A stretch of DNA of 64,000 nucleotides from CAYNRA01 sp046293395 (GCA_046293395.1 JBKBOU010000002.1:124001-188000); one strand, 5' to 3'; positions 1-9,352 are shown, numbered from the stretch's first letter. Made by a program: numbers and translations. The notes: generated by a model from the letters alone, not told the origin.

Positions 1-15
1 CTGGATTCTTGAAGC

Positions 16-59
16 AGAATTAGCAAAACGAAGATAGTTATCTTCGTTTTGCTAATTCT
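16..59. terminator. Perfect 21-bp inverted repeat, bidirectional terminator
   Basis: Bases 16-36 and 39-59 are exact reverse complements separated by only two bases. The side facing right is followed by a T-rich stretch (TTCTTTT), which suits a plus-strand gene ending to the left of the window. It also lies directly after the stop of the minus-strand outer-membrane gene. I infer a shared terminator between converging genes; the left-hand gene is outside the window. Confidence 0.7.
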
Positions 60-64
60 TTCTT

Positions 65-1582
65 TTAAAAGAAAATCCCTCCTGAGATGAGAAAACGACT
101 GAAACTCACACGATTTTCCACTGAACCGTAATCTGTTGGCGTCTGTAACTCGTACGGTGTATAGTTTCTGTTTATACTCCCAAACAATCCTGCGAAATCT
201 AGGAAAAAATTAGACTTCCGAATCCCAGCACCTAATGTAATATTGGTCTGATTTTGCGTATTTGCCAAATCATTCTTAACAGGATTTGCTAAATACTGAA
301 TACCGCCTCTAATTCGACCTATCCCCAAACGTATTTCAGAACCAACTTGTATGTTGATAACATCTTGGTATCTATCCATTATTTCTCTATTCTGCAATTC
401 GGTCCATCTTGTATCATCTGGGTCTTGAACTTTCATTTTATTGTAGCCTACATAACCCAAAGATGCCGTAACTAGCCCAACTTTCTTCGGTAAAAAGAGT
501 GTTGCACCTGCATTCCCTCGGAGCGGAAGATTAACCTGGTATGTAAAATCATTCGGTACCGTTTCAATGGTCGAGAAAGTAGTCGTTATAAGTCCTGGAA
601 TAGGGTCAATTGTCACACCTGACTGGTACGTTTCATTTACACGCATGGACGTTGGAGTTGTAAAATCTGCTCCAATTTGTATGGATTGATTTAGTTTATA
701 AATGGCTCCCAATGTCAGATTCACCCCTCCACCCGATGCTTGAAGTTCATCAAAGAAACCAATTTCATTCATTAAATTACCATTCGGGAATTGTTCTATG
801 TGGTCTGAAAACTGCACATAATTCAAGCGTAAAATACCCAATGAACCACCTAAGTACAACGCGTCGTCAAAATTAACGCCGTAAGAAAAATTTGTTTGTG
901 AAAGTCCGCCACTTTCCCGAACCCTCCCTTGTTGCTCCACGGGCGTACTGAGTTCAGAGGAAACATATACATTATCCGTACCGAAAGGATCAATCAGAAA
1001 AGCTTGGTAATACATGGAACTTGCCGTTTCTGCTAACCCCGTTTGTGCATCAAATTCACTTTCTAATATAGCCGTACTTACGTTTTCAGCGGTCACTTTT
1101 TCAGCAAAAAAGTCAGTAATTGAACTCCTTTGATTACTACCTTGGTACCTGAAGTCAGATGAAAAATCGATTAATCGATTATAACCAATGGCAAAGGAAG
1201 ACCTTTTCTTACGTGTTCCTACTCCTTGTTGATTAAAAACAATACCTACTTGGTTTATTTTTGTACTTGATGCTTGTTGTTCCGCCGTTTCACCTAAATA
1301 AACAGCATTCGAACTGGTTGATTGAATGGAAGGCGTCAATACAAATTCTGACCGATTATAAAAGCCAAGCCCTGCTGGATTGTTAAAGGCAGCAGAAATA
1401 TCGCCACCTAAGGATGTACTGTTCCCTCCCATTCCTTGAATTCTAGCGGAGCCTGTTGTCTGGAATACAGAGTAACGAAGTGCATCTTGCCCATAAAAGT
1501 GACCATTCAAATTTAATTGAGCAAAAGATATTCCTGAAATATGAATTATAAAGATGAATACGCTTAATCGGAAAATTTTCAT
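65..1582 (-). CDS. FadL/OmpP1-like outer-membrane beta-barrel protein
   Basis: This 505-residue protein begins with a cleavable signal peptide ending near SFAQ (about residue 22). It then has the start typical of Bacteroidota outer-membrane transport proteins: a glycine-rich segment (ARIQGMGGNS, then AAFNNPAGLGF). The rest is a run of alternating polar and aromatic strands, as in a FadL/TodX-type barrel that lets hydrophobic compounds cross the outer membrane. The last residues (LISGGIFF) end in phenylalanine, the usual signal for Bam-dependent insertion. The substrate cannot be told. It lies downstream of a minus-strand lipoprotein gene but behind a terminator, so it is probably transcribed alone. 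I assign the family by overall pattern, not by a decisive motif. Confidence 0.7.
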   Translation of the reverse strand: MKIFRLSVFIFIIHISGISFAQLNLNGHFYGQDALRYSVFQTTGSARIQGMGGNSTSLGGDISAAFNNPAGLGFYNRSEFVLTPSIQSTSSNAVYLGETAEQQASSTKINQVGIVFNQQGVGTRKKRSSFAIGYNRLIDFSSDFRYQGSNQRSSITDFFAEKVTAENVSTAILESEFDAQTGLAETASSMYYQAFLIDPFGTDNVYVSSELSTPVEQQGRVRESGGLSQTNFSYGVNFDDALYLGGSLGILRLNYVQFSDHIEQFPNGNLMNEIGFFDELQASGGGVNLTLGAIYKLNQSIQIGADFTTPTSMRVNETYQSGVTIDPIPGLITTTFSTIETVPNDFTYQVNLPLRGNAGATLFLPKKVGLVTASLGYVGYNKMKVQDPDDTRWTELQNREIMDRYQDVINIQVGSEIRLGIGRIRGGIQYLANPVKNDLANTQNQTNITLGAGIRKSNFFLDFAGLFGSINRNYTPYELQTPTDYGSVENRVSFSRFLISGGIFF

Positions 1583-1621
1583 AGGAACTTTAATTTTTCA
1601 ATGATGAATACTTTAAAAATA

Positions 1622-1653
1622 ATACCTCGCCAATGGTCATATTAGCGAGGTAT
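1622..1653 (-). terminator. Terminator of the low-complexity lipoprotein gene
   Basis: A 9-bp perfect stem (1622-1630 with 1645-1653, core ACCTCGC) lies 50 bases past the stop of the minus-strand lipoprotein gene. On the minus strand it is followed by ATTATTTTT. It separates that gene from the outer-membrane protein gene downstream. Confidence 0.6.
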
Positions 1654-1703
1654 ATTTATACTTTTTTACTTACAAAATAGAAGCGTGTCAATGAATGATT
1701 TAC

Positions 1704-3059
1704 TTATCTTGGGCCTCTACTTCCACCACCAGACGAAGAGCCACCACTACTTCCTCTTGAACTTCCCATACTGCTACTTGAAGGGCTATAGCTTCTTGAA
1801 GCTGGAGCTGAATACGACCTGCTAGATGATGAAGAGCTAGATGGTGAGTACGAACGGGAAGGTGAATACCCTGATGATGAGCTAGTTGAACTCGAACTCG
1901 GGGTGCTGTACGTAGAACGAGCGGGTCTTGCATAATCAAACGAACGTGCGGATGCAGAGCGAGCTGGTTGACTGTATGTTGATGTTGTGCTACGCGTTCT
2001 GTTGAAAGAATCACCGCCTGCTGTCGATGAAGTTGCACTCCGTGAATAAGAGGAACGAGAGGCTGTGTTTTCATTTGTACGAGCCACAGCAGCGCGATTA
2101 GAGGAATGGTTTGCGTTTACGTAACTACCATTTCCTCTCGCCGCTCTTTCAGCCATGTAGCCTGTACTGGAAACTCTATTTGCCTGAGCAACACTTGTTC
2201 TTGAGGGGGGCGTATTAGCTGAAACACGCGCAGATGAACGTGTATTCGCTTGGTATCTGTCGTTGTAGTTATCAGTTGCCCTTCCACCTGTTCTTGCGCC
2301 GTAGGTACGGCTAGCAATACGTGATTTATCTGAACCAATATAATTATTGGTTATAATGATAGGTCTATTTACACCACCCCAACCGAATCCATTTCTGTAA
2401 CCAAAAGAATTAAATCCGAATGGACTAAATCCAAAACCGTAATCCCAAGGGGACATCATCCAAGGATTTCCGAATCCAGGGCCGAAAAATGGATCATAAA
2501 ATCCACCGAAGCCCGTACTAAAACCTGCATACAACCCAAAGTTAGAAAATCTATTCAAACGATTGAAATTGTTGAAACCAAAAGGAGAAAAGCCATGAAA
2601 GCCAAACGGAGAGAATGGGTCAAAGGAGTTAAAACCAGCACCAAACCAAGGATTGTAAGAAAAACGATTGAAAGGAGAATTCCAACCCATTGGTTGCGCC
2701 CAAGCGTAATCATTCCAACCTTCTCTGTACCCTTGTGAATAGCCTGAAGAATAGCCTGGGTCTGCCGTTACGCTTCGTCTGAACTGGGTTGAATTAACAT
2801 AATCTTCTGGAAAATATACATCCGAGATGGGCTCTTCAGAAAAATCACTGGCGCGGTCAAAGTCAGCTGAATACTCAGGCTCTTGTATGACAGTGTTTTG
2901 CGGTGGAGTTGTGTAATAATTCTTATTAATGACCACAACACTTGCTGATGTTCCATACATATCATCAAAATCACCTTGTCTTGGCACTTGATTAGTACAA
3001 CCAATAAAGCCCAAAACACCCAACAAACTCACATATTTTACGAATGGTAACTTTTTCAT
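1704..3059 (-). CDS. Low-complexity lipoprotein, Gly/Phe/Asn-rich then Ser/Arg-rich
   Basis: This 451-residue protein has a lipoprotein signal with the lipobox ending at Cys21 (LGFIGC). Three compositional zones follow. Residues about 22-120 are acidic. About 120-245 are dominated by Gly, Phe, Asn, Pro and Trp in irregular repeats (FGFNSFG, NRFSNFG). About 245-451 are rich in Ser, Arg, Ala and Tyr, ending in a long serine/glycine tail. No catalytic motif is visible and I do not recognise a named family. The make-up suggests a disordered or adhesive, surface-exposed or periplasmic tether. The serine codons make other frames look open across 1700-2340, but those are shadows. It is followed by its own terminator. 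Confidence 0.7.
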   Translation of the reverse strand: MKKLPFVKYVSLLGVLGFIGCTNQVPRQGDFDDMYGTSASVVVINKNYYTTPPQNTVIQEPEYSADFDRASDFSEEPISDVYFPEDYVNSTQFRRSVTADPGYSSGYSQGYREGWNDYAWAQPMGWNSPFNRFSYNPWFGAGFNSFDPFSPFGFHGFSPFGFNNFNRLNRFSNFGLYAGFSTGFGGFYDPFFGPGFGNPWMMSPWDYGFGFSPFGFNSFGYRNGFGWGGVNRPIIITNNYIGSDKSRIASRTYGARTGGRATDNYNDRYQANTRSSARVSANTPPSRTSVAQANRVSSTGYMAERAARGNGSYVNANHSSNRAAVARTNENTASRSSYSRSATSSTAGGDSFNRTRSTTSTYSQPARSASARSFDYARPARSTYSTPSSSSTSSSSGYSPSRSYSPSSSSSSSRSYSAPASRSYSPSSSSMGSSRGSSGGSSSGGGSRGPR

Positions 3060-3194
3060 ATTGAAGGGATTTTATACATGTGAAATACTTCTTGTTGTTA
3101 TTTAGACACAATTTGCTACAAAAAGGTTGGTAAAGAAATACAAAGGTTGAATGAATCAAGTCTTCGAAAATTATAATTTCCTCACTTAAAAACG

Positions 3195-3202
3195 TATCTT
3201 TG
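3195..3202 (+). promoter_or_regulatory. Promoter -7 box for proS
   Basis: TATCTTTG matches the Bacteroidota -7 consensus TAnnTTTG exactly and is followed by C. It lies about 85 bases before the proS ATG, giving a leader of roughly 75-80 bases. No clear TTG box is seen 19-21 bases upstream. Confidence 0.55.
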
Positions 3203-3286
3203 CGGCGGTTAATTGTCAAATAATTGCCTAAAAATAATTAAAATAATCATATTTTCAAAGGATTAACAACACTTTAACAGTTTATC

Positions 3287-4759
3287 ATGGCAAAGGGACT
3301 GACGAAACGTTCAGAGAATTATTCGGAATGGTACAATGAATTAGTAAAGAAAGCGGACTTAGCGGAGAACTCGGCGGTAAGAGGCTGTATGGTCATTAAA
3401 CCCTATGGTTATTCTATTTGGGAGAAAATGCAACGTGCGCTAGATGATATGTTCAAAGAAACGGGACATTCCAACGCCTATTTCCCCTTGTTTATTCCAA
3501 AATCCTACCTTTCAAAAGAAGCTTCACACGTAGAAGGATTTGCGAAAGAATGTGCTGTCGTGACACATTATAGACTTAAAAATGACCCCGTAACTGGTGG
3601 AGTTATTGTGGATCCGGAAGCAAAACTAGAGGAAGAACTCATCGTCCGCCCTACTTCTGAAACCGTAATTTGGAGTACATATAAAAATTGGGTACAATCG
3701 TACCGTGACTTACCCATTTTAATCAACCAATGGGCAAATGTCGTTCGCTGGGAAATGCGTACGCGTATCTTCTTGCGAACAGCGGAGTTTCTATGGCAAG
3801 AAGGACACACAGCCCATGCGACAAGAGAAGAAGCGGAAGCGGAAACCAAACAAATGCTTGAGGTATATGCAACTTTTGCAGAAGAATGGATGTCCCTACC
3901 TGTTATCAAAGGAGCAAAATCACCCAATGAACGCTTTGCAGGGGCAGAAGATACCCTTTGTATTGAAGCCATGATGCAAGACGGTAAGGCATTACAAGCA
4001 GGGACTTCTCACTTTCTAGGTCAAAATTTTGCCAAAGCTTTTGATGTGAAATTTCAAGATAAAGCAGGAAATTTAGACTATGTTTGGGGAACTTCTTGGG
4101 GGGTAAGCACCCGACTAATGGGGGCGCTCATCATGGCGCATTCCGATGATTTGGGACTTGTGCTACCTCCTAAACTCGCTCCTATCCAAGTTGTCATTGT
4201 TCCTATCTACAAAGGAGAAGAACAACTGAACGTGATTCGCGAAAAAATAGACCCAATTCTCAAATCATTGAAGAAAAAAGGAATTTCAGTTAAATTTGAT
4301 GATGACGACCAAACTAGACCGGGTTGGAAATTCGCAGAATACGAATTAAAGGGGGTTCCCGTTCGTCTTGCAGTTGGAATGCGTGACTTAGAAAATGGAA
4401 CCGTAGAAGTAGCGCGCCGCGACGATTTGTCCAAATCCACTCAGCCGCTCGAAGGCATCAGTGAATACATTGAAGCACTTTTAGACGATATCCAAAAAGC
4501 GATTTACAACAAAGCATTGGCTTTCCGGACAGAAAATACTGTAAAAATAGACTCTTGGGAAGACTTCCTAGAGACCATTGAACAAGGTAAATTTATACTT
4601 GCACATTGGGACGGGACGCCAGAAACCGAAGAGAAAATCAAGGAACTCACCAAAGCTACGATTCGTTGTATTCCTTTTGATTCTCCAGAAGAAGCAGGCG
4701 TTTGTGTATTTACAGGCGCTCCTTCGTCCAAAAGAGTCATCTTTGCACGTTCTTATTAA
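3287..4759 (+). CDS. proS: Prolyl-tRNA synthetase
   Basis: This class II aminoacyl-tRNA synthetase charges tRNA-Pro with proline in the cytoplasm. At 490 residues it is the short, archaeal/eukaryotic-type form common in Bacteroidota, without the inserted editing domain of the longer bacterial form. The class II motif 2 region (RWEMRTRIFLRTAEFLWQEG) and motif 3 region (STRLMGALIMAHSDD) are both present, and an anticodon-binding domain starts near IQVVIVPIY. The final tyrosine (ARSY) is typical of this form. It is the first gene of a likely two-gene unit with the FKBP isomerase 54 bases downstream. The start is supported by the MAKGLTKRSENYS opening, which matches the family. Confidence 0.97.
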   Translation: MAKGLTKRSENYSEWYNELVKKADLAENSAVRGCMVIKPYGYSIWEKMQRALDDMFKETGHSNAYFPLFIPKSYLSKEASHVEGFAKECAVVTHYRLKNDPVTGGVIVDPEAKLEEELIVRPTSETVIWSTYKNWVQSYRDLPILINQWANVVRWEMRTRIFLRTAEFLWQEGHTAHATREEAEAETKQMLEVYATFAEEWMSLPVIKGAKSPNERFAGAEDTLCIEAMMQDGKALQAGTSHFLGQNFAKAFDVKFQDKAGNLDYVWGTSWGVSTRLMGALIMAHSDDLGLVLPPKLAPIQVVIVPIYKGEEQLNVIREKIDPILKSLKKKGISVKFDDDDQTRPGWKFAEYELKGVPVRLAVGMRDLENGTVEVARRDDLSKSTQPLEGISEYIEALLDDIQKAIYNKALAFRTENTVKIDSWEDFLETIEQGKFILAHWDGTPETEEKIKELTKATIRCIPFDSPEEAGVCVFTGAPSSKRVIFARSY

Positions 4760-4813
4760 GTATTCATTTTTACAGAGAAATCTGTTATTTTTCATACAAA
4801 CAATTATATTACT

Positions 4814-5239
4814 ATGGTAAAGGTAGGTGACACTGTTCGAGTACACTACAAAGGCACTTTGAACGACGGTACGTTATTTGATTCATCGGAAGGCCGTGAA
4901 CCACTTGAGTTCCAAGCAGGTAGCGGAATGGTCATTAAAGGCTTTGATGACGGTGTAATGGGAATGGTAATTGGCGACAAAAAAACCATCCACATCCCAG
5001 TAGAAGAGGCCTACGGTGACTTAAATCCAGACATGGTTTTTGATTTCAATAGATCTGAAATTCCAGCTGAAATCCCGTTGGTTGTAGGTGATACTTTGAA
5101 CATGCACAACGGACAACAAACGGTTCCTGTTATCATCAGAGAGGTAACTGAAACTACTGTTAAACTAGATGCGAATCATCCATTAGCAGGACAACCTTTA
5201 AACTTTGACTTGGAATTAGTTGAGATTATTGAAGGTTAA
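4814..5239 (+). CDS. FKBP-type peptidyl-prolyl isomerase, SlyD-like
   Basis: The 141-residue protein is a cytoplasmic FKBP prolyl isomerase and probable folding chaperone. The N-terminal FKBP half shows the family pattern (VHYKGTLNDGTLFDSS, then PLEFQAGSGMVIKGFDDGVMGM). Residues about 65-125 match the inserted chaperone flap of SlyD-type enzymes (IPVEEAYGDLNPDMV), before the closing strand (PLNFDLELVEI). It lacks the histidine-rich metal tail of E. coli SlyD. There is no signal peptide. It follows proS closely and ends at a strong terminator. Confidence 0.9.
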   Translation: MVKVGDTVRVHYKGTLNDGTLFDSSEGREPLEFQAGSGMVIKGFDDGVMGMVIGDKKTIHIPVEEAYGDLNPDMVFDFNRSEIPAEIPLVVGDTLNMHNGQQTVPVIIREVTETTVKLDANHPLAGQPLNFDLELVEIIEG

Positions 5240-5256
5240 TTTGGCAAATAATGCAC

Positions 5257-5297
5257 AAAAAAAGGGTTGACAAATATTCATTGTCAATCCTTTTTTT
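5257..5297. terminator. Bidirectional terminator after the FKBP gene
   Basis: Seventeen bases on each side (5257-5273 and 5281-5297) pair with one G-T wobble around a 7-base loop, with A-run and T-run flanks. It serves the plus-strand proS-FKBP unit and overlaps the stop of the minus-strand methyltransferase gene. Confidence 0.85.
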
Positions 5298-5994
5298 ATT
5301 GTCCCAGAAGAAAAATAGCGGGTATTTTGTGAAAATGGATTTGTTTTTTTTGCCATTGAGCGATGGTTCCAGTCCAAATGAACTCGTCCTCCCCAGTCAA
5401 ATCGTAACCGATACACAACCGCATTGTGGGCGGAACTACCCTACAAATCGTTTCTAACATAGCATGATTTCTGTAGGGGGTTTCAATCCAAATTTGTGTT
5501 TCATTTTTAGATTGAACATTCGAAATTAGACTTTTCATTTTTTTGACCAAAGCGTTTGAGTCGATGGGCAAATAACCGTGAAAAGTGAACGATTGTCCAT
5601 TAAAACCAGAACCCATAAGTCCCAAAAGAATTGAAGAAGGACCAACTGATGGAACTACCTTCCACCCCAATATATGAGCCCACTTTACGACAACAGAACC
5701 TGGATCTGCAATTCCAGGGCAGCCAGCTTCAGACAAAACACCTACGTTTCCAGCTAATTTTGCTAACTGATTTTTGGTATCTAGTTCTGGGGTGTCTTTC
5801 GTTAATTCAATAAACTGAACCTCTGAGATAACTATACCCACTTTTAAACTCGACAAAAACCTTCGCGCCGTTCGTACGTTTTCAACAAAAAAAACGGGAA
5901 TTTGACGGATAAGACCCACTACTTGTGGAGGCAATACTTTTTCTGTACTCCCCTCTGACAGAACCGTCGGTAATAAATACAAATGATTTGCCAT
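5296..5994 (-). CDS. RsmI-family SAM-dependent methyltransferase, short form
   Basis: This 232-residue protein belongs to the tetrapyrrole-methylase superfamily, close to RsmI, which methylates the ribose of C1402 in 16S rRNA. Supporting segments are VGVLSEAGCPGIADPGS, SVGPSSILLGLMGSG and FTFHGYLP. It is shorter than canonical RsmI (about 280 residues) and lacks its C-terminal part. Bacteroidota often carry this shorter paralog, so the substrate is uncertain. I start it at MANHLYLLP (5994), because that ATG overlaps the stop of the upstream hydrolase gene as TAATG, a coupling arrangement; the longer reading extends into the neighbour. Confidence 0.85.
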   Translation of the reverse strand: MANHLYLLPTVLSEGSTEKVLPPQVVGLIRQIPVFFVENVRTARRFLSSLKVGIVISEVQFIELTKDTPELDTKNQLAKLAGNVGVLSEAGCPGIADPGSVVVKWAHILGWKVVPSVGPSSILLGLMGSGFNGQSFTFHGYLPIDSNALVKKMKSLISNVQSKNETQIWIETPYRNHAMLETICRVVPPTMRLCIGYDLTGEDEFIWTGTIAQWQKKQIHFHKIPAIFLLGQ

Positions 5995-6761
5995 TAAGAT
6001 AACGCAAATGAGTGAATACTTTGAACAAACTCTTTGGGTTTCTGTGCGTGAACCCAATGGTTTGCGCCTTCTATGGTTACAAAAGAAGCCCCAGGAAAAA
6101 TCTGTAAGATAGATGCGTGGTCACTGGGTTGAATGTAAGAAGAATCGCCACCTGCCATAAAAAGAACAGGCACATCAACCACTTTTGGGTTCATCAACTC
6201 GCCTCCTATTTGGTAAATTTCTCGTGCAAGAACAGGTACATTAATACGCCAATCAAAACCACCCTCTGGTGTACGATAGATATTTTTCAGAATGAATTGG
6301 CGCTCATCAAAACTAGAAACATACTTTTCAAAAATCAATTCGGCTTCTTTACGAGAAGCTATCTTATTCATATCAATCGCAAGAAGACCTTGAATAATAT
6401 GGTCGTGGTGAACGGGATAAAACTTAGGAGCGATATCAACAATAATTAATTTTTCAAAATTCGTGTACTTCATTGCATAATTCATCACGACTTTCCCGCC
6501 CATGGAATGACCAACCAAAATGGGTTTTTCTATTTGATGTTCAACAAGGAATTGTTCTAAATCATCTGCCATTACATCGTAATTAAACACATCACTTCTT
6601 GGCGATTGCCCGTGATTTCTCGCATCCAACAAATATACACAGAAACCTACATCTGCTAATAATCGACTTACAGAAACCAGATTATCAGACGAACCAAAAA
6701 CTCCGTGAAGCATCACAAGCGGCTTACCTTCGCCCACCTTTCGAAAAAAAAGAGAATCCAT
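5994..6761 (-). CDS. Alpha/beta-hydrolase, YbfF-like esterase
   Basis: The 255-residue protein is an alpha/beta-hydrolase of the YbfF type, a small cytoplasmic carboxylesterase/thioesterase group. Visible elements are the oxyanion region (LVMLHGVFGSSDNL), the DARNHGQSPRSD segment, the nucleophile elbow GHSMGG, and a late histidine in EGANHWVHAQKP. The natural substrate is unknown. I prefer the start MDSLFFRKVGEG at 6761, which matches the usual family start, over an in-frame ATG at 6803. Its stop overlaps the start of the downstream methyltransferase gene by one base, so the two are probably translated together. Confidence 0.88.
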   Translation of the reverse strand: MDSLFFRKVGEGKPLVMLHGVFGSSDNLVSVSRLLADVGFCVYLLDARNHGQSPRSDVFNYDVMADDLEQFLVEHQIEKPILVGHSMGGKVVMNYAMKYTNFEKLIIVDIAPKFYPVHHDHIIQGLLAIDMNKIASRKEAELIFEKYVSSFDERQFILKNIYRTPEGGFDWRINVPVLAREIYQIGGELMNPKVVDVPVLFMAGGDSSYIQPSDHASILQIFPGASFVTIEGANHWVHAQKPKEFVQSIHSFALS

Positions 6762-6889
6762 AAAGTTTGAAACATTACGCGTAAAAAAAGCCAATATACG
6801 CACAAATACGCCATTTATCCTGATTTGTTTGCTTGAAATGAAATAATTGACTCTATTTGAGGTTTCTTTCAGAAAAACCCTCTTACAAA

Positions 6890-7981
6890 ATGAACTGGCT
6901 GACTCAATTACTCACATTCAAGAAGCGTACAACCCCTAAGGAATCAATTCCAGAAAACCTCTCTCCACAACTCAATCTAGGAGCACAAACGGAGGTGGAA
7001 GAAAACCTCATTGAAAAAAATAAACTGGAAAACCAGTCCTTTGAAAATCCGATACTAAATTATGCGGAACTTGTTCCCAACCCTGATTGGATGGACGAGG
7101 AAGCAATCCGTGACGAGGGAGTTATTTATGGTTTAACGCAAACCCCTCCAGAGTCTAAGCGCGAGGCAATAAGAGCGCACTTTGCGAGGCTCTCAGCTCC
7201 TTTCCAAGCTAAATTTGAAGATTTAGCGCAAGAAATTCATGGAATTGACAACCAAATAGCGGAAGTAGAGAAACGAATCAGCCATTTCATTTCTGAAAAA
7301 AATGAATTAATGGAAACTCCGACCATTGACCATCATTTTTTGCGTATTGCGGCGGGTTTGATATTCTCTGTTGGGATGTCGTTTGGTAACTTTTTTTTGA
7401 TAGACGAATCCATCAAAAATACATATCCAGTGAATCACGTATTGATTTCCATTGGTGTGTTTTTAGCAGGAATGTTTAGTTTATTTCAGACTAAATCTGT
7501 GCTACACGATACGCAAAAGTCGGTTAGTTTTCGAAATCTTTTGGAAGAAATAGGGCTACCTTTTTCGGCTTCCTTCTTTGTATTTGTACAAGTTTACTCC
7601 GTTTTACCACTCCTCGAATCCGTTGCACTGTTTTTACTCTCCTTTTTTCTTTTTTTGTTTACAGGCAAATTGTTGCTAGGCCAATTGAGTATTATCCGAA
7701 AAGAATGGGATAGCTGGCAACAAAACAGGACTATTCAAAGAAAGTTGCGAAAAATCCAATCAGAAGAAAAGGAAATTATACAAGCAAGTAGAGAAGAAAT
7801 TACAGAACTTCAATCAAAAAGAAAAATTCTTTCTGATAAACAAAGTGAAGAACAACAAAAGCTGGAGGCGTTGCGTCAGCAAATGGAAAGCCTCCTTCAA
7901 CTATTCCAAAGCGAATACGATTTAGCTACAACCTTTTTAAGCAAAAAAGACGGAACAAATTCCTCATTATCAAGATATTAA
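6890..7981 (+). CDS. Coiled-coil membrane protein of unknown function
   Basis: This 363-residue protein is not recognised. It has an acidic, proline-containing N-terminal region (about 1-110), a predicted helix (110-145), about four membrane segments (roughly 150-171, 183-200, 225-240 and 241-262), then a charged coiled coil (about 270-350, rich in Glu/Gln/Lys). There is no signal peptide, so both ends are probably cytoplasmic. I start it at MNWLTQLLTF (6890); an upstream in-frame ATG at 6857 adds 11 residues. The next gene, 18 bases on, encodes a protein of similar layout, and argB follows. The pair may form a membrane scaffold; this is only an inference. Confidence 0.75.
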   Translation: MNWLTQLLTFKKRTTPKESIPENLSPQLNLGAQTEVEENLIEKNKLENQSFENPILNYAELVPNPDWMDEEAIRDEGVIYGLTQTPPESKREAIRAHFARLSAPFQAKFEDLAQEIHGIDNQIAEVEKRISHFISEKNELMETPTIDHHFLRIAAGLIFSVGMSFGNFFLIDESIKNTYPVNHVLISIGVFLAGMFSLFQTKSVLHDTQKSVSFRNLLEEIGLPFSASFFVFVQVYSVLPLLESVALFLLSFFLFLFTGKLLLGQLSIIRKEWDSWQQNRTIQRKLRKIQSEEKEIIQASREEITELQSKRKILSDKQSEEQQKLEALRQQMESLLQLFQSEYDLATTFLSKKDGTNSSLSRY

Positions 7982-7999
7982 TCTATTTCATTTACCTAT

Positions 8000-9352
8000 A
8001 TGGCAGAGCAACAAAATGATTCAGACTTTCAGTATGGCATACACAATGGCTTGGAAAGAATCGATAAAGACAACTACGAGGTATATATTAGCAGCGCTGA
8101 ATCCTCGGAAATTATCGAGAAAAAATTAACGCGAAAATACGCGCAACTAGAGGAATTAGACGAAAAAATAAGGAATTATGCGGTACAGTTGCAACATTAT
8201 TTTTCTGAAAAGACGAATGCTGGAGCTCAAGAAGAAGTTCAAAAAGTAGTACAAAAGCAAGTAAGTGATGAGTTAGACAAACTGATAAACAAGCAACAAA
8301 AAATAGAAGCTAAAAAGGAATACTTGTATTCTAAACACTCTCTTTTTGCTGCCTTACTTTATGTAATCGGCGGATTTATCTTTTTAGCCGGAGATTTAAT
8401 CATTTCACACGAAATCGTTGCGTATGCATTGAATATCAAAGGTACTTTTGAAGCTTGGTCATTTGCTGTTGGGCTTGCGATGATTTCTATATTGCTAAAA
8501 CCTGCGTACGAACAACTCATTGAACGCCCCTATTTACATTCAAAACAAACATCATCACGCGTTTTGTACGCGGTTTTTCATGGTTTACTGGTCGTTTTTG
8601 CCGTTTCTACGCTGACTATCTTAGGCTGGTTTAGATACGAAGCCTACAAAACAGACCAACTTCGTTTGAATATCACAAAAGAAATTCGACGAATACAACG
8701 GGATATTGATGTTTTGGAGCCCACTGATTTACTACTAAAAAATCAACTTGAAAAACAAGTAGAAAACTTAATTACACAAGCGAACAACCTGACAGTCAAT
8801 CTTGTAAATAACGATTGGGCATTATTATCTTTCGTACTAAGTGGTGTTTTATTTGCTTTGGCTGGTGCTGTTTGTTTGGGTATCGGTTTATCGGCACTGC
8901 ATTACTATTGGTTCAAGTGGCTGCAAGCCAACCGTTCACAACGAAAACTCAACAAACAAACAATCCCGTTGAAAGAACAAATAATTGAGGTTGAAAAACA
9001 AATTAATGCGCTACAAGCTATCCAAAAACAGTTGGCATTTACGCTAGAAACAACCCCTAGTGAAGAGGATTTGAAGAAAAACAGAGACGAAGTTTTGGAA
9101 GAAATAAACGAACTCGAAGGAAAATATTTACGAGCAAAAGAAAATACCCGCATCAGTTTATATACGGATGGCTACCAAAAAGGCCAGACAATTCGAAATA
9201 ATATGACGACGGAGGAATGGAAAACCCACCAAAAAGGAGAACGACTAGAAGAACAATCGGTGAATGACGTGACGAAAAGTTACAAAAAAGCAGGTGCGAG
9301 ACCCTATATTGCACTTCGAAAAGAAATAAATTCCTCATTTAACAAAAATTAA
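8000..9352 (+). CDS. Second coiled-coil membrane protein of unknown function
   Basis: The 450-residue protein has an N-terminal charged coiled coil (about 35-110) and a helical hairpin in the membrane (about 114-136 and 150-168). A third segment follows (188-211), then a second coil (215-265), a long hydrophobic stretch (about 272-305) and a third coil (310-400). The C-terminus is polar and basic. I find no enzymatic motif. The alternation of coils and membrane hairpins resembles its upstream neighbour, suggesting that they act together or arose by duplication. Only 5 bases separate its stop from argB, so it is in the arginine gene run by position, though nothing links it to arginine chemistry. 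Confidence 0.78.
   Translation: MAEQQNDSDFQYGIHNGLERIDKDNYEVYISSAESSEIIEKKLTRKYAQLEELDEKIRNYAVQLQHYFSEKTNAGAQEEVQKVVQKQVSDELDKLINKQQKIEAKKEYLYSKHSLFAALLYVIGGFIFLAGDLIISHEIVAYALNIKGTFEAWSFAVGLAMISILLKPAYEQLIERPYLHSKQTSSRVLYAVFHGLLVVFAVSTLTILGWFRYEAYKTDQLRLNITKEIRRIQRDIDVLEPTDLLLKNQLEKQVENLITQANNLTVNLVNNDWALLSFVLSGVLFALAGAVCLGIGLSALHYYWFKWLQANRSQRKLNKQTIPLKEQIIEVEKQINALQAIQKQLAFTLETTPSEEDLKKNRDEVLEEINELEGKYLRAKENTRISLYTDGYQKGQTIRNNMTTEEWKTHQKGERLEEQSVNDVTKSYKKAGARPYIALRKEINSSFNKN

Noticed and set aside
16..59. Perfect inverted repeat as an insertion-sequence end
   Set aside because: Two-base spacing and T-rich flank fit a terminator; no transposase or target duplication is near.
1700..2340. 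Open frames of 124 and 73 codons inside the low-complexity lipoprotein gene
   Set aside because: They are produced by repetitive serine and arginine codons in another frame; no start context, no family likeness.
5995..6057. Longer start for the RsmI-like methyltransferase
   Set aside because: It extends into the upstream hydrolase gene, and the TAATG overlap gives a better start.
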